Source of the DNA: Leptospira stimsonii
Lineage (GTDB): Bacteria; Spirochaetota; Leptospiria; Leptospirales; Leptospiraceae
Reading direction: 5' to 3'
Assembly: GCF_003545875.1 (NCBI RefSeq)
Contig: NZ_QHCS01000008.1
Coordinates: 124,001-188,000 of the forward strand
Length of the DNA stretch: 64,000 nt
The notes below the pieces were generated by a model, which was not told the DNA's origin, searched no databases, and worked only from the letters and a program-made list of their open reading frames with translations. This document shows, piece after piece, positions 1 through 9,606 of the stretch. Both the position numbers and the translations under genes were made by a program. The first letter of the stretch is position 1. Each line of letters begins with the position of its first letter.

Positions 1-371
<371 letters not shown>

Positions 372-1364
372 TTGAAATCTATATTGGCCCTTCTTCTGCT
401 TCCCTTTCTTTTTTTCTCCCTCTCCGCTTGCGCGCAATTGCAGACTCTCAAGGGGAAGATCAAAACTCCTGAAATTTCTTTTGAAAGAGTGGAGATTGCG
501 GAAATCACTCTTGAGGATATCAAACTTCTCATTCAAACTGAAGTGAATAATCCTTATCCAATTTCCCTTCCCGCTTCCAGTCTCGACCTGGACGTGAAAA
601 TCGAAGGAACGCAGTTCAGCAAGGTGAATCTGAGTTTAGAAGCGATCTCCGGTTCTTCGAAAAAACAACTTCCAATCGAAGTGAAGCTCAAGTATTCCGA
701 TCTCGCCGCTCTCTATAAAAAAGTCCCCGGTAAAAAAGAACTCTTGATTCGTATCGAAGGAGAAGCAGGGCTCCCTCTTCCTGAAAAATACAGGGTCATC
801 GCCGGCACAGAATCGCTCAAATTCCCGTTTCAAGACGAAAGATTGATACCTGCGGTTCTTCCCAATATTGAAATCCGTAACTTCAAAATTCTCAAACCGG
901 ACGTGGCAAAGATCACCGAATCTGCCAACAGCGAAGAGATCGCGAAGAAGGCAGTTTCCTTTTTGGATGCTCTCCTTTCTCCTAAGAATAGAAAGTCTCC
1001 CGGTTCAGCAATCAATGCCGGCCTGGAAGCTCTCGATATCTCCATCGATACGGAATTTGATATTGTTCTAAACAACAAAGCCGCTTCCGATTTGAAGTTT
1101 CAAGATCTCAACTTCGAACTCTCTCTTGAAAATGATAAATTTTTAACGGGTTCTCCGGTGAATATCGTGAACAACGGTAAAGAATCGATTCTTACCATTA
1201 AGACTAGCTTTCCTCTGAAGTCCGTCTCCAACTCGATTGCGAATGCGGTTACAAAACGAAGTTCTTCCTTTCGTCTTTTTGGCAAAGCGTCAGTCGTTTG
1301 TCCGGGTGTTTCAACGGATCCGATCGGTTTTGGTTTCTTAAAGGAAGGTAACTTTCGTTGGTAA
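372..1364 (+). CDS. LEA type 2 family lipoprotein
   Basis: This 330-residue protein begins with a hydrophobic signal ending in a lipobox-like LSAC at about residues 17-20, so it is probably an exported lipoprotein. The body holds two similar beta-rich segments (about residues 30-145 and 155-325) with the LEA type 2/WHy style pattern of 'EVNNPYPISLP' and 'VLNNKAASDL' strands. The family binds or shields membranes and proteins under desiccation stress; the role here is inferred. I chose the TTG at 372 because GGAGGA lies at 359-364; an earlier in-frame TTG at 357 overlaps that ribosome binding site. It stands alone on the plus strand. Confidence 0.75.
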   Translation: MKSILALLLLPFLFFSLSACAQLQTLKGKIKTPEISFERVEIAEITLEDIKLLIQTEVNNPYPISLPASSLDLDVKIEGTQFSKVNLSLEAISGSSKKQLPIEVKLKYSDLAALYKKVPGKKELLIRIEGEAGLPLPEKYRVIAGTESLKFPFQDERLIPAVLPNIEIRNFKILKPDVAKITESANSEEIAKKAVSFLDALLSPKNRKSPGSAINAGLEALDISIDTEFDIVLNNKAASDLKFQDLNFELSLENDKFLTGSPVNIVNNGKESILTIKTSFPLKSVSNSIANAVTKRSSSFRLFGKASVVCPGVSTDPIGFGFLKEGNFRW

Positions 1365-1426
1365 GCATTGAATTACATCGGATGTATTTCTTTTCTAACA
1401 AATCCATCCGAGATTTTCTTTCTTCT

Positions 1427-1460
<34 letters not shown>

Positions 1461-1528
1461 ATAAGAATAGTCCCTGAGTTTGGAGAGCACCAACTCTCCA
1501 GATTATGTTTAAATGAGCGTAAAAAGAT

Positions 1529-2044
1529 ATGGAAATCTACGAAAAAGAAAAACGGAAACTACTTTCAGCATCAACACCGGAGCAGTACATCGAGTTATCG
1601 ATTAAGTCAAAGCTTACCGGTCCAAAAAAATCTAGTATCACTTCGGAATGGCTTACGTCAACCGGGTATACGATCGATGATATCAAGTATGCGAGGAACC
1701 GACATCCCTTCTGGAGAAAGAAGAGGAACCAAGGTTCTTACGAACGCAACAGCAAACGACTCGAACAACACAATTATTACCGAACGGATCAGAAGATTGT
1801 TTGGGATAAGGATAAGCTCGCGAAGTTCTTCGACCTCAACTTGAAAGGTATGACCGACCATGAGTTGGCGAGAAGCTTCAAGACTTCCATCCCGGCAGTG
1901 AATCACATCCGTCGCAAGTTTCGCTTTGCAAGCCAACTCTTGGAACTGGACAGACAAAAACCTGCAAAAGCGGGAATCCTGAAACTCTGCGCGCACAGTG
2001 AATCCGTCTTAAAGAGATTGATTCGGGAGAAGGAAGGGAAATAA
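1529..2044 (+). CDS. Conserved hypothetical protein with a helix-turn-helix-like segment
   Basis: This 171-residue basic protein is not one I recognise by family. Residues about 105-132 (GMTDHELARSF...AVNHIRRKF) read like a helix-turn-helix: a short helix, a turn, then a recognition-like basic helix. The N-terminus is a charged helix and there is no signal peptide, so it is probably cytosolic and may bind nucleic acid. It sits 25 bp before the TPR lipoprotein gene on the same strand. An overlapping frame at 1368-1844 has no protein-like composition and was discarded. Confidence 0.6.
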   Translation: MEIYEKEKRKLLSASTPEQYIELSIKSKLTGPKKSSITSEWLTSTGYTIDDIKYARNRHPFWRKKRNQGSYERNSKRLEQHNYYRTDQKIVWDKDKLAKFFDLNLKGMTDHELARSFKTSIPAVNHIRRKFRFASQLLELDRQKPAKAGILKLCAHSESVLKRLIREKEGK

Positions 2045-2068
2045 GCTTCTTTCGGAGACTTATTTTGC

Positions 2069-2635
2069 ATGAATCCTTTCGTTTCTCGATCGAAACTTCT
2101 TTCGAAATCGCTGTTTTGCCTAACCTTCTTTCTTATTTCTTCTTGTTCTTCCGAACAGGAGAAAACGGAGGAGACGATTTCTTTTCGAGAATCGAATCGT
2201 AGTCCTTTTCAAGAAGGGAATTCCCTCTTCAAAAAAGGGGATTTTATTTCTGCGATCGAGTTTTATTCGAGAGACTTGGATGCAAACCCGGATAGCCCTT
2301 CTTCTTTAAACAACCGCGGACTCGCGAAGAGCAAGTCCGGAGACGAAGAAGGAGCGATCTCTGATTATAGTCAGGCGATCGAAAGAAAACAGGATTATGC
2401 CGTCGCATACAACAACCGGGGATTTGCAAAAATCGAAATCTCCGATTACCAAGGTGCGATAGAAGATTTTACTTCGGCGATTCGTTTCAGACCGAAATAT
2501 TCCAACGCGTTCAACAATCGCGCCGTTGCCAAATGGGCGGTGAAGGAAAAGAAGAATGCGTGTGAAGATTGGAAACAAGCCGAAGATTTAGGTCATCGAG
2601 AAGCGTCGAAATCGTTCGACAAATTCTGCAATTGA
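2069..2635 (+). CDS. TPR-repeat lipoprotein
   Basis: The 188-residue product has a signal peptide with a lipobox-like ISSC near residue 26, so it should be lipidated and exported. From about residue 50 it carries three tetratricopeptide repeats, with the pattern of small and aromatic residues seen in GNSLFKKGDFISAIEFYSRD, NNRGLAKSKSGDEEGAISDY and NNRGFAKIEISDYQGAIEDF. TPR arrays act as protein-binding scaffolds; the partner is unknown. A hairpin at about 2656-2701 separates it from the next gene. Confidence 0.8.
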   Translation: MNPFVSRSKLLSKSLFCLTFFLISSCSSEQEKTEETISFRESNRSPFQEGNSLFKKGDFISAIEFYSRDLDANPDSPSSLNNRGLAKSKSGDEEGAISDYSQAIERKQDYAVAYNNRGFAKIEISDYQGAIEDFTSAIRFRPKYSNAFNNRAVAKWAVKEKKNACEDWKQAEDLGHREASKSFDKFCN

Positions 2636-2655
2636 ACCCTCCGGGAATCGCTTGC

Positions 2656-2701
2656 CGGGGAAAGAGGCTTTAAAAGACTAACCGAAGACTCTTTTCCCGG
2701 A
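2656..2701 (+). terminator. Possible hairpin between TPR lipoprotein and deacetylase genes
   Basis: CCGGGGAAAGAG at the left pairs imperfectly with CTCTTTTCCCGG at the right, across a loop of about 22 bases. There is no clean T-run after it and the next start codon lies only 8 bases downstream, so it could be a leader structure of the deacetylase gene rather than a terminator. Confidence 0.3.
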
Positions 2702-2708
2702 TTTCGGA

Positions 2709-4148
2709 ATGCAAACAAAACTATTTATTTCCAAAAATGTAAAAACCTCTCTTTCTATTCTGGGAATTCTTTCCCTATTGATCCCGGCTCTTTTGACGGC
2801 TTCACCCGTAGATGATTTTCTCAATCCACCGAAAAAAAGAAAATCTTCGTCTTCTTCTCCGAAGTTGGAACCGGAACGTTCGCCAGGAGAACGGCAATCT
2901 CCCTCTTCGAATGATTCTCCCGAAATCGTTTCCAAAAAGAATCCGAAAGAAAAGTCGGAAGCCGCCGATGTAAACGCGGACGCTTCGAAAACGGAAGAAA
3001 AAAATCTCCCCAAGAAATCCAGAAATTCTAAAATCCTAGACAAAAAAGAGACGAAGAATTCAGATTCATCAAAAACGAAAAAGAAGAAATACGAAGACGC
3101 TCTTCCAACGGTCAAGGATGATACTCCTTCCAGTCCGAGTTATTCCATTCAAGGAATCGATTCGGTTTCCGGCGGCGGAGTTCCTGTTCTCTGTTATCAT
3201 CATTTGGCCCCAGAAGGTGGTCCTATGGGAGGTTACAATCTTCACCCGAAACTTCTTGAAGAACAGTTTAAATTTCTCAAAGCCGCAGGTTATAAACCGA
3301 TTCGTTTGGATCAATTCTACGAATACATTTCCGGTAAAAAGCCCGCGGATTTTCCGGAGAAACCGATTCTTCTAACGTTTGATGACGGATCCAAAACGCA
3401 TTTGGAACAATTGGTCCCTCTTCTGAAAAAATACGGTTTTGTCGCTTCGATCTTTATCTACCCTACGATCATTTCTTCTGGTAAGAAGTACTACATGACC
3501 TGGGATCAACTGAAGACCGCACTTGATAGTGGAGTTCTGGATCTGGGTTCTCATACCTTATATCATCCGAAACTTCCTACGATGAGCCGTACTTTGATCC
3601 GGAAACAATTGCTCGAATCCAAACAAATCCTGGAAGCGAAAACCGGAAGAAAGGTCGTGGATCTCGCCTATCCCTTCGGTCTTTTTGATCCCCGCGTGAT
3701 CGAAGAAGCAAAGGCCATCGGGTATCGAATGGCGTTTACTGTAAATCCTGGGAAGAATGTTCCTGGGACACCGGTTTATAACGTGCATAGATCCTTGGTT
3801 CCTTGGGGTCAGTCTCAATCCGCGTTCAATGCGATTCTTACGATGGCACCTCCTCCGAAAATTTCGATTTCGATTGCGGACGGTTCTTGGGTAAAAACGG
3901 GTCAAGAGTTTAAGATTCATCTTGAGGGAGTTCAAACCGAATCGGTGAGTATCAAGATCAAAAGTAAGGATGTAATCGCGGAAAACAAGGCTCCGGATTA
4001 CACGGTGAGAATTCCGGACTTTGCAAAAAAATCCACCTTTCTTCCCTTGATGATTCAAGCAAAGACCAAGGAAGGAAAACAGATTCAATACCAATATCTT
4101 TTTATCAATCAAAAAGAATTCAAGAAACATCCGGACGGGGCATTCTAA
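2709..4148 (+). CDS. Polysaccharide deacetylase family protein
   Basis: This 479-residue protein has an N-terminal hydrophobic segment, then a long low-complexity Ser/Lys/Pro-rich linker (about residues 40-140), then a NodB-type carbohydrate esterase 4 domain from about residue 155. The catalytic signature is visible: TFDDG near residue 223 and SHTLYH near residue 280, the metal-binding Asp and His-x3-His residues, followed by the YPFG motif. CE4 enzymes remove acetyl groups from chitin-like or peptidoglycan sugars. The C-terminal about 100 residues look like a beta-sandwich accessory domain. It is probably a surface or periplasmic enzyme; the substrate is unknown. Confidence 0.85.
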   Translation: MQTKLFISKNVKTSLSILGILSLLIPALLTASPVDDFLNPPKKRKSSSSSPKLEPERSPGERQSPSSNDSPEIVSKKNPKEKSEAADVNADASKTEEKNLPKKSRNSKILDKKETKNSDSSKTKKKKYEDALPTVKDDTPSSPSYSIQGIDSVSGGGVPVLCYHHLAPEGGPMGGYNLHPKLLEEQFKFLKAAGYKPIRLDQFYEYISGKKPADFPEKPILLTFDDGSKTHLEQLVPLLKKYGFVASIFIYPTIISSGKKYYMTWDQLKTALDSGVLDLGSHTLYHPKLPTMSRTLIRKQLLESKQILEAKTGRKVVDLAYPFGLFDPRVIEEAKAIGYRMAFTVNPGKNVPGTPVYNVHRSLVPWGQSQSAFNAILTMAPPPKISISIADGSWVKTGQEFKIHLEGVQTESVSIKIKSKDVIAENKAPDYTVRIPDFAKKSTFLPLMIQAKTKEGKQIQYQYLFINQKEFKKHPDGAF

Positions 4149-4169
4149 AAACCGACTTGAGTCTTATCC

Positions 4170-4214
4170 ATGATCTCTGAAAACTTGAGTCTATGAGTTT
4201 CAGAGATCATTTTT
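4170..4214 (+). promoter_or_regulatory. Perfect 13-bp hairpin with T-run overlapping a start codon
   Basis: ATGATCTCTGAAA (4170-4182) pairs perfectly with TTTCAGAGATCAT (4198-4210), and TTTT follows at once. This has the form of an intrinsic terminator for the deacetylase gene, but the ATG of the methyltransferase (4193-4195) lies in the 15-base loop and its first codons form the right arm. It may therefore also limit translation of the next gene. Confidence 0.6.
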
Positions 4215-4939
4215 CCTCTCATTCTTCTGCATATTCCGAATTCAGACCCGGTTATCCCAAAGAACTCTTCGCATATCTGAAAAGTCTCCTTCCGAATGGA
4301 AACGTCGTCTGGGATTGTGGAACCGGAAACGGGCAAGCCGCGGTTTCGCTCGCAGAATTTTTTGACAAAGTGATCGCGACCGATCCTAGCGAAAATCAAA
4401 TCGCAAACGCCGAACCTCATCCTCGAGTTGAATATCGTGTTTCCAAAGCGGAAGAATCCATATTAGGAAATTCTGAAGTAGATTTGATCACCGTAGCGCA
4501 GGCATTTCACTGGTTTGATTTCGAACCTTTTTTTAAGGAAGTCCTCCGAGTCGGGAAGAAAAACGGAATTCTCGCGATTTGGGGATACGGTCTACATCGA
4601 ATCATTCCTGAAATCGATTCTCTCATCGATCGTCTCTACGGCGAAATCGTGGGTTCCTATTGGCCACCGGAAAGAAGATACGTGGAAGAAGAATATAAAA
4701 CGATCTCTTTCCCTTTCGAAAAAATCATACCTCCTTTCTTTAGTATGAAAGAAGAATGGACCGTGGATCAAGTCCTCGGTTATCTAAGAACCTGGTCCAG
4801 CGTTCAAAAGTATATTCAAAAAAACGAAAGTGATCCCGTGCTTCTCATCGAAGAAAATCTACGATCCGTTTGGGGAGACGAAAAAACAAGAATGGTGGAA
4901 TGGCCCCTTTTCTTTCGAATCGGGAGACTTCCTTCTTGA
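4193..4939 (+). CDS. SAM-dependent class I methyltransferase
   Basis: The 248-residue protein has the Methyltransf_11-type fold: a YRPGYP-like N-terminus (SEFRPGYPKELFAYL), motif I with VWDCGTGNGQAAVSLA at about residues 39-54, an acidic residue after strand 2 (VIATDPS) and DLITVAQAFHWFDF as the motif IV region. The substrate cannot be told. The start is supported by alignment of the N-terminus with the family, even though it falls inside a strong hairpin and has no clear ribosome binding site. Its TGA stop overlaps the proposed TTG start of the ChrA gene, so the two are probably coupled. Confidence 0.8.
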   Translation: MSFRDHFSSHSSAYSEFRPGYPKELFAYLKSLLPNGNVVWDCGTGNGQAAVSLAEFFDKVIATDPSENQIANAEPHPRVEYRVSKAEESILGNSEVDLITVAQAFHWFDFEPFFKEVLRVGKKNGILAIWGYGLHRIIPEIDSLIDRLYGEIVGSYWPPERRYVEEEYKTISFPFEKIIPPFFSMKEEWTVDQVLGYLRTWSSVQKYIQKNESDPVLLIEENLRSVWGDEKTRMVEWPLFFRIGRLPS

Positions 4940-6273
4940 TTCCTTCCAAAAAGGAAACCTTTCGTTTTTGGTTTCAACTCGGCTGGTTGAGTTTCGGGGG
5001 ACCCGCGGGTCAAATCAGCCTAATGCACAAAACCCTCGTCGAAGAAAAAAAATGGATTTCGGAGGAGAAATTTTCCCACGCCCTGAGTTATTGTATGCTT
5101 CTTCCCGGACCGGAAGCGCAACAACTCGCGACCTACTTGGGTTGGATCCTTCACGGAATTCGCGGAGGGATTCTGGCGGGTCTCCTTTTTATACTTCCTT
5201 CCTTTTTTCTATTTTGTGGAATCGGTATATTCTATTTTTATTATGGACAAGTCCCCTACGCGATTTCCTTTTTGAACGGAGTCAAGCCGGCGGTTCTCGC
5301 GATCATCCTCCTCGCTTTTTCGAATCTGGCGAAAAAAAGGATTCAGTCCAACGGACAAAAATTTTGTTTCCTCTTTACGTTTCTCGGGATGTTGTTTTTT
5401 TCGATTCCCTATCCGTATCTTCTTTTGTCTTCGCTTTCCTTAGGGATCCTTTCCTTTTTTACATCTAAGAAGCATTCCGAATCTTTTTCAAATTCGTCGG
5501 TATCAATCGGAACGAGTTCCGGAATCATCGATTTGCAAACGAAGTTGGATCAAAAGAGAGAGGATTCCACTCTCATTCTTAAACAAATCAGCAAAGTCGG
5601 AAGTCTCGGATTGATTCTTTGGATTCTTCCGATCCTCGGAATTTTACTTTTTCATACTTCCGGATTTCGATTTTGGGAAGAATTGATTTTGTTTTTTACA
5701 AAGACGGCGCTTCTTACCTTCGGAGGTGCATACGCGATTCTTCCCACCGTTGCAGATTTTGCGGTCGCTAAAGTCGCCTGGATTTCCAACAAAGAGATGT
5801 TAGACGGTCTTTCTTTTGGAGAAAGCACTCCGGGTCCCCTTGTGATGGTTTTGACGTTTATCGGTTTTTTGGCGGGTGCTCATCATTATGGGAACACGAT
5901 CGCGGGTTTGTTCGGATTATCTATTACAGCGTATTATACTTTTTTGCCTTCGTTTGTTTTTATTTTGGGCGGCGTCGGAATCGTGGAAAAAACAAAGGAA
6001 TCGCAACTTTTAAAACACGCATTGAATTACGTGACTGCCTGCGTTTGTGCCGTGATTCTTTTTTTGGGAATCTATTTTGCGAAATCGATTCTTTTCCAGG
6101 AAGGAACAGCGGAATTCGACTTTCGAAACTTCACCGATCACATTTTCTGGTTCCCGTTCCTTTGGACGATCGTAAGTCTTATCTTTTTAAAATTAAAAGA
6201 AGAATATTCTATTTTTTTGATATTCTTCAGCGGCCTTTTTTTTCTGGCCGCTGATATGATTTTCTATTTGTGA
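4936..6273 (+). CDS. chrA: ChrA-family chromate transporter
   Basis: This is a two-domain (CHR-CHR) membrane protein. The first half carries LGWLSFGGPAGQISLMH and LPGPEAQQLATYLGW; the second repeats the pattern with TALLTFGGAYAILPTV and FGESTPGPLVMVLTFIGFLAG. These GGP and PGP motifs define the ChrA family, which expels chromate from the cell. About ten to twelve membrane segments are visible. I prefer the TTG at 4936 (445 residues), which overlaps the preceding TGA and leaves a family-like N-terminus; TTG 4870 and ATG 4900 are possible. It converges with the cyclase gene and overlaps its end by about 10 bp. Confidence 0.85.
   Translation: MIPSKKETFRFWFQLGWLSFGGPAGQISLMHKTLVEEKKWISEEKFSHALSYCMLLPGPEAQQLATYLGWILHGIRGGILAGLLFILPSFFLFCGIGIFYFYYGQVPYAISFLNGVKPAVLAIILLAFSNLAKKRIQSNGQKFCFLFTFLGMLFFSIPYPYLLLSSLSLGILSFFTSKKHSESFSNSSVSIGTSSGIIDLQTKLDQKREDSTLILKQISKVGSLGLILWILPILGILLFHTSGFRFWEELILFFTKTALLTFGGAYAILPTVADFAVAKVAWISNKEMLDGLSFGESTPGPLVMVLTFIGFLAGAHHYGNTIAGLFGLSITAYYTFLPSFVFILGGVGIVEKTKESQLLKHALNYVTACVCAVILFLGIYFAKSILFQEGTAEFDFRNFTDHIFWFPFLWTIVSLIFLKLKEEYSIFLIFFSGLFFLAADMIFYL
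6199..6253. terminator. Two adjacent hairpins at a convergent gene junction
   Basis: GAAGAATA/TATTCTTC (6199-6206 and 6221-6228) and CAGCGGCC/GGCCGCTG (6228-6235 and 6246-6253) are perfect stems inside the last codons of chrA, close to the end of the convergent cyclase gene. They may stop transcripts from one or both sides. Neither is followed by a classical T-run outside the stem, so the terminator role is uncertain. Confidence 0.35.
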
Positions 6274-9200
6274 GTTCTTGTATAAACTCCGTCCCATGTT
6301 TTTTCCGGAGGATTCTGTTTATAATCTTCGCAACGTTCGATCAGATTGATGGCGGCTTTGTCCTTTGTTCCCCTTGTAATCTGAGAACTTTCTAAAAATT
6401 CTTGTGCAAGAGACCATTCTCGGTTCAAATACGCCTCGAACCCTTTTGCAAATTCCAGGGCTGACGCTTCGATTCTTTCCGAAATCTTGTCGTGTCTTCC
6501 CACTAATTCGTATAGTTTTACCGGTTCGTTCTTTCCTTTGACTCGAACCACATCTAAGAGTCTTGTGAAAAATTCATCCTTGATTTCGTGTTGAACGGAT
6601 TCTCCGATAAGAATATTGACACCGTAGTCTTTTCCCGCGGCCTCGAGTCTCGCGGCGAGATTTACAGTGTCTCCCATCATCGTATAAGCGGAAATGGAAT
6701 CGGTTCCCATAAAACCGACTTTAGCGAGGCCGGTGTTGAGTCCGATCCGAAAAGTCATCTCTTGCGCTTCTTGTATATAAGCCTTTCGCGCCTTCCACTC
6801 CTCGCGTAAAACGTCCAGTCTCTCCACCATTTCGACGGAGGCTCGAGCGGCTTTGAGACAATGATTTTCCACTTCCACCGGAGCGTTGAATATGCCAACG
6901 ATCGCATCCCCTATGTACTTATCCAAAACTCCCTCGTGTTTTTTAAGCACGATCGTCATCGCTGAAAGATATTCGTTTAACAATGATGCCAATTCGACAG
7001 AAGTTAATTTTTCGCTAATATTCGAAAAACCTGCTACATCGGAAAAAAATGCGGTGATTCTTTTTTCGCTTCCCCGTTTTAGTGCCGCAAGGTCCACCAT
7101 CGCCTCGCTGACGACGACGGGATCGATCATCGTTCCCAGAATATTCTTAATTTTTTCCCTTTCTCTCAATCCGGAAACCATCGAATTGAGTGCGACCGTA
7201 AGAGTTCCCAGCTCGTCCTGCCCGCCCTGTTCGAATTGAACTTCCAGATTTCCGTGACCCACCTCCTGAGCGTGAAAGATGATTCTTTTGATTTTCTGAA
7301 CCACAAATCCGGAGATCAATATCGCAAGAAGAATTGCGATCGCACAGATGAGCATTGCAGTCGCGATCGCGGAATTCCTGTTTTTCCGGATCATCTCCAA
7401 ACCTTCGGTCCGATCCACGAGTGTTCTTGAAATCCCGGAGAGATTCGCTGAAAGAAGATTGGAACTCACTTCTTCCGATGTTTCCGAAAGAAGCGGTTTC
7501 GAATCCAGGCTCCATAAAATTTCCTCGGCTTCTCCTCTTGAGTTTGCGATGATTCCGTCCGAGATCAGCTTTTTTAATTGAGGCGTCGGAGTTTCACTTT
7601 TACCGGAATAGATCCATTCCCGGATCGCGGCCCATCTTTCCTTTGTTAGGTTTTGTATCTTCGGATCCCTTAGATAATCCAAGTAGGCTCCGGAATTCTG
7701 ACTGAATCGAAGGACGATCAAATCTTCCAAACCGGCATTTCTAATTTCGCCTAACGCATCGATCAAAAGATCCGTGTCGCTCTGAATCGGGAAAAACGTT
7801 TTTTCTTTCGGAGATTTCGTTTTGCCAGGTTTTATTTTCTGAGCGACGGCTTCTTGATTCTTCTTATCTTCCGAAAATTCGTTTCTGAATTTTTCAAACT
7901 CAGTCTCCCTTTCTTGGATGAGCTTTGAATATTTAGAATAGAGTTCGTTGAAACTTTTATCCTTAAAAGGAGGAACCGGAGGTTTTTTCTCTTTGAGTTC
8001 GGATATTCTTTTTTTCAAGGGCCCTACAAGTTCAGTCACACGTTTTGCGATATTTGCGTCCTGTTGCAGATAACGTTTTGCAAAGTCCGGAAGTTTGTTT
8101 CGGATCGTATTGGCCCTTTCCGTGGAACTTTGATTCCGAAAAATCGGAGAATACAAAGTCTGCAATTCCATCTTTCCAACCCTGTAAGCGTTTTCGTCGG
8201 ATTCCATATCGAAATCCAAGGAAAGAACTTTGGAGATCGAGTCTTTCAGGTTCGCGTTGACGACTGGAAGAATTTCGTTTCCGTTGATCGGTCCGTCCGG
8301 CTTGAATATTCTCGTGTCGAAAGACGGAGTCAGATTCTCCTTCCATTGATTGGAAAGAACGGGGAAGGTCTGAATTCTAAACTGAGACATGTTGAGCCCC
8401 AGTTCCTCAATTTTTCGATGTTGTTTCGGAAGCGCGAGTTCTAAAATGGAATGATCGAGTTGATTCCTCGCCTTTTCGATCCCGGTCTTTAAGAGTTCCA
8501 TTTTTTGTTCTATGGGTAATTTTTCTTTTGCGGCCCCGCCTTCTTTTCCTCCGAGTTCGTCCCATTTTTGTTTTTGCTCATTGAGATCCGCTTCAAGGAC
8601 AGCCACTTGTTGCGCCATATTGAGAAGTTTCGAATACATCGAGTCTGAAATTCCGAGACCGTTCGGATCTTTGAGAAGATATTTCGTATTCTTTTCCAGT
8701 TCGGCAATATCGTCTTTGGAAAGATACACGGAATAGTATGTATCCTTTACGGAAGATTTTTTTTCTTTTCCAAGAACCCCGAAAAGTTTCGTCTTAAATC
8801 CGAAAAGACTGACTTCTTTTTCTTCTTGGGTGACTACCTTCGTTCTATATTTTCGAAGAGCCTGGCTTTGTCTTTTTACACGTTCCCGAAAGGATTCAAC
8901 ACGAATCAAACTGCTGGAAATATTTTCCAATTCCAAAACAAGACCGGAAATGTAATGCCTGGAAATCGCCGCCTCTTTTTCGTAACTCTGAGTGAGAATC
9001 TCAGTTTGCTGATTTACGTCGATCGTAGAAAGAATGAAGACCGTGAGCGCGATGAGTGCGCCCGTAAAAAGGGCTAATTTCGCTCTAATACCTAAGTAAA
9101 GAATGTGAGTGAATTCGAGAACAAAGCCGAACCAGTTTTTGGCTTTTTGAAGAATGGATTGTTTCTCGAAGTCGTTCGGATTGATAGGCTCTTTATCCAC
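6264..9200 (-). CDS. HAMP-class III adenylate/guanylate cyclase, membrane sensor
   Basis: This 978-residue protein has a first membrane segment at about residues 35-60, a very long extracytoplasmic region (about 60-620) rich in charged helices and coiled coil, a second membrane segment (about 633-655), a HAMP linker, and a class III cyclase domain at about residues 715-900. The catalytic core shows ITAFFSDVAGFSNISE and LDKYIGDAIVGIFNAP, with both metal-binding Asp residues. It should make cAMP or cGMP in the cytosol in response to an outside signal. A C-terminal helical tail follows. The sensor region is unusually long and matches no ligand domain I know. Confidence 0.85.
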   Translation of the reverse strand: MDKEPINPNDFEKQSILQKAKNWFGFVLEFTHILYLGIRAKLALFTGALIALTVFILSTIDVNQQTEILTQSYEKEAAISRHYISGLVLELENISSSLIRVESFRERVKRQSQALRKYRTKVVTQEEKEVSLFGFKTKLFGVLGKEKKSSVKDTYYSVYLSKDDIAELEKNTKYLLKDPNGLGISDSMYSKLLNMAQQVAVLEADLNEQKQKWDELGGKEGGAAKEKLPIEQKMELLKTGIEKARNQLDHSILELALPKQHRKIEELGLNMSQFRIQTFPVLSNQWKENLTPSFDTRIFKPDGPINGNEILPVVNANLKDSISKVLSLDFDMESDENAYRVGKMELQTLYSPIFRNQSSTERANTIRNKLPDFAKRYLQQDANIAKRVTELVGPLKKRISELKEKKPPVPPFKDKSFNELYSKYSKLIQERETEFEKFRNEFSEDKKNQEAVAQKIKPGKTKSPKEKTFFPIQSDTDLLIDALGEIRNAGLEDLIVLRFSQNSGAYLDYLRDPKIQNLTKERWAAIREWIYSGKSETPTPQLKKLISDGIIANSRGEAEEILWSLDSKPLLSETSEEVSSNLLSANLSGISRTLVDRTEGLEMIRKNRNSAIATAMLICAIAILLAILISGFVVQKIKRIIFHAQEVGHGNLEVQFEQGGQDELGTLTVALNSMVSGLREREKIKNILGTMIDPVVVSEAMVDLAALKRGSEKRITAFFSDVAGFSNISEKLTSVELASLLNEYLSAMTIVLKKHEGVLDKYIGDAIVGIFNAPVEVENHCLKAARASVEMVERLDVLREEWKARKAYIQEAQEMTFRIGLNTGLAKVGFMGTDSISAYTMMGDTVNLAARLEAAGKDYGVNILIGESVQHEIKDEFFTRLLDVVRVKGKNEPVKLYELVGRHDKISERIEASALEFAKGFEAYLNREWSLAQEFLESSQITRGTKDKAAINLIERCEDYKQNPPEKTWDGVYTRTHK

Positions 9201-9606
9201 GGCGCGTTATCCTTAATGCAAGTATGATCTTCACCATTCTTCAAAGGACCGGCGCTTCGAGTCACGAAATAATCTTTCAGGAGAATGAATTTTATGGGCT
9301 CGGGAATTCGGAATTTCTTCTCCCTTCTTTTGGAAAAATGGAGACTCGTTTTATAAGTGGATCAACCGGTTTTGAAGGTAAAGATCGCCAAACGGGAATT
9401 TTCTCCTCTTAGAAAAAAGAAATTGACTTCGTTTCAAATTCCTAATTACTCACTGCATTCTTTTCTTCACCTTACGCCGATTTTAGGGTATCTCGAATGG
9501 AATTCGGTGCTGATAAAATGACAAGTTTCACCGTGCAGGAATCGTTCGAAAAAAGTTTTTTGAGTGAATCTGTAGATTCTATCGTCTATCACTTGGAATC
9601 ATTTCT
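9201..9606. other. Divergent intergenic region
   Basis: About 400 bp between two divergent signalling genes, with no convincing coding frame. A TTGACT at about 9423 could be a -35 box for the plus-strand diguanylate cyclase, but its -10 partner is weak and it lies about 180 bp from the start codon. Confidence 0.35.

Noticed and set aside
9224..9412. Short open frame between the two cyclase genes
   Set aside because: No ribosome binding site and no recognisable sequence; it lies in a likely promoter region.
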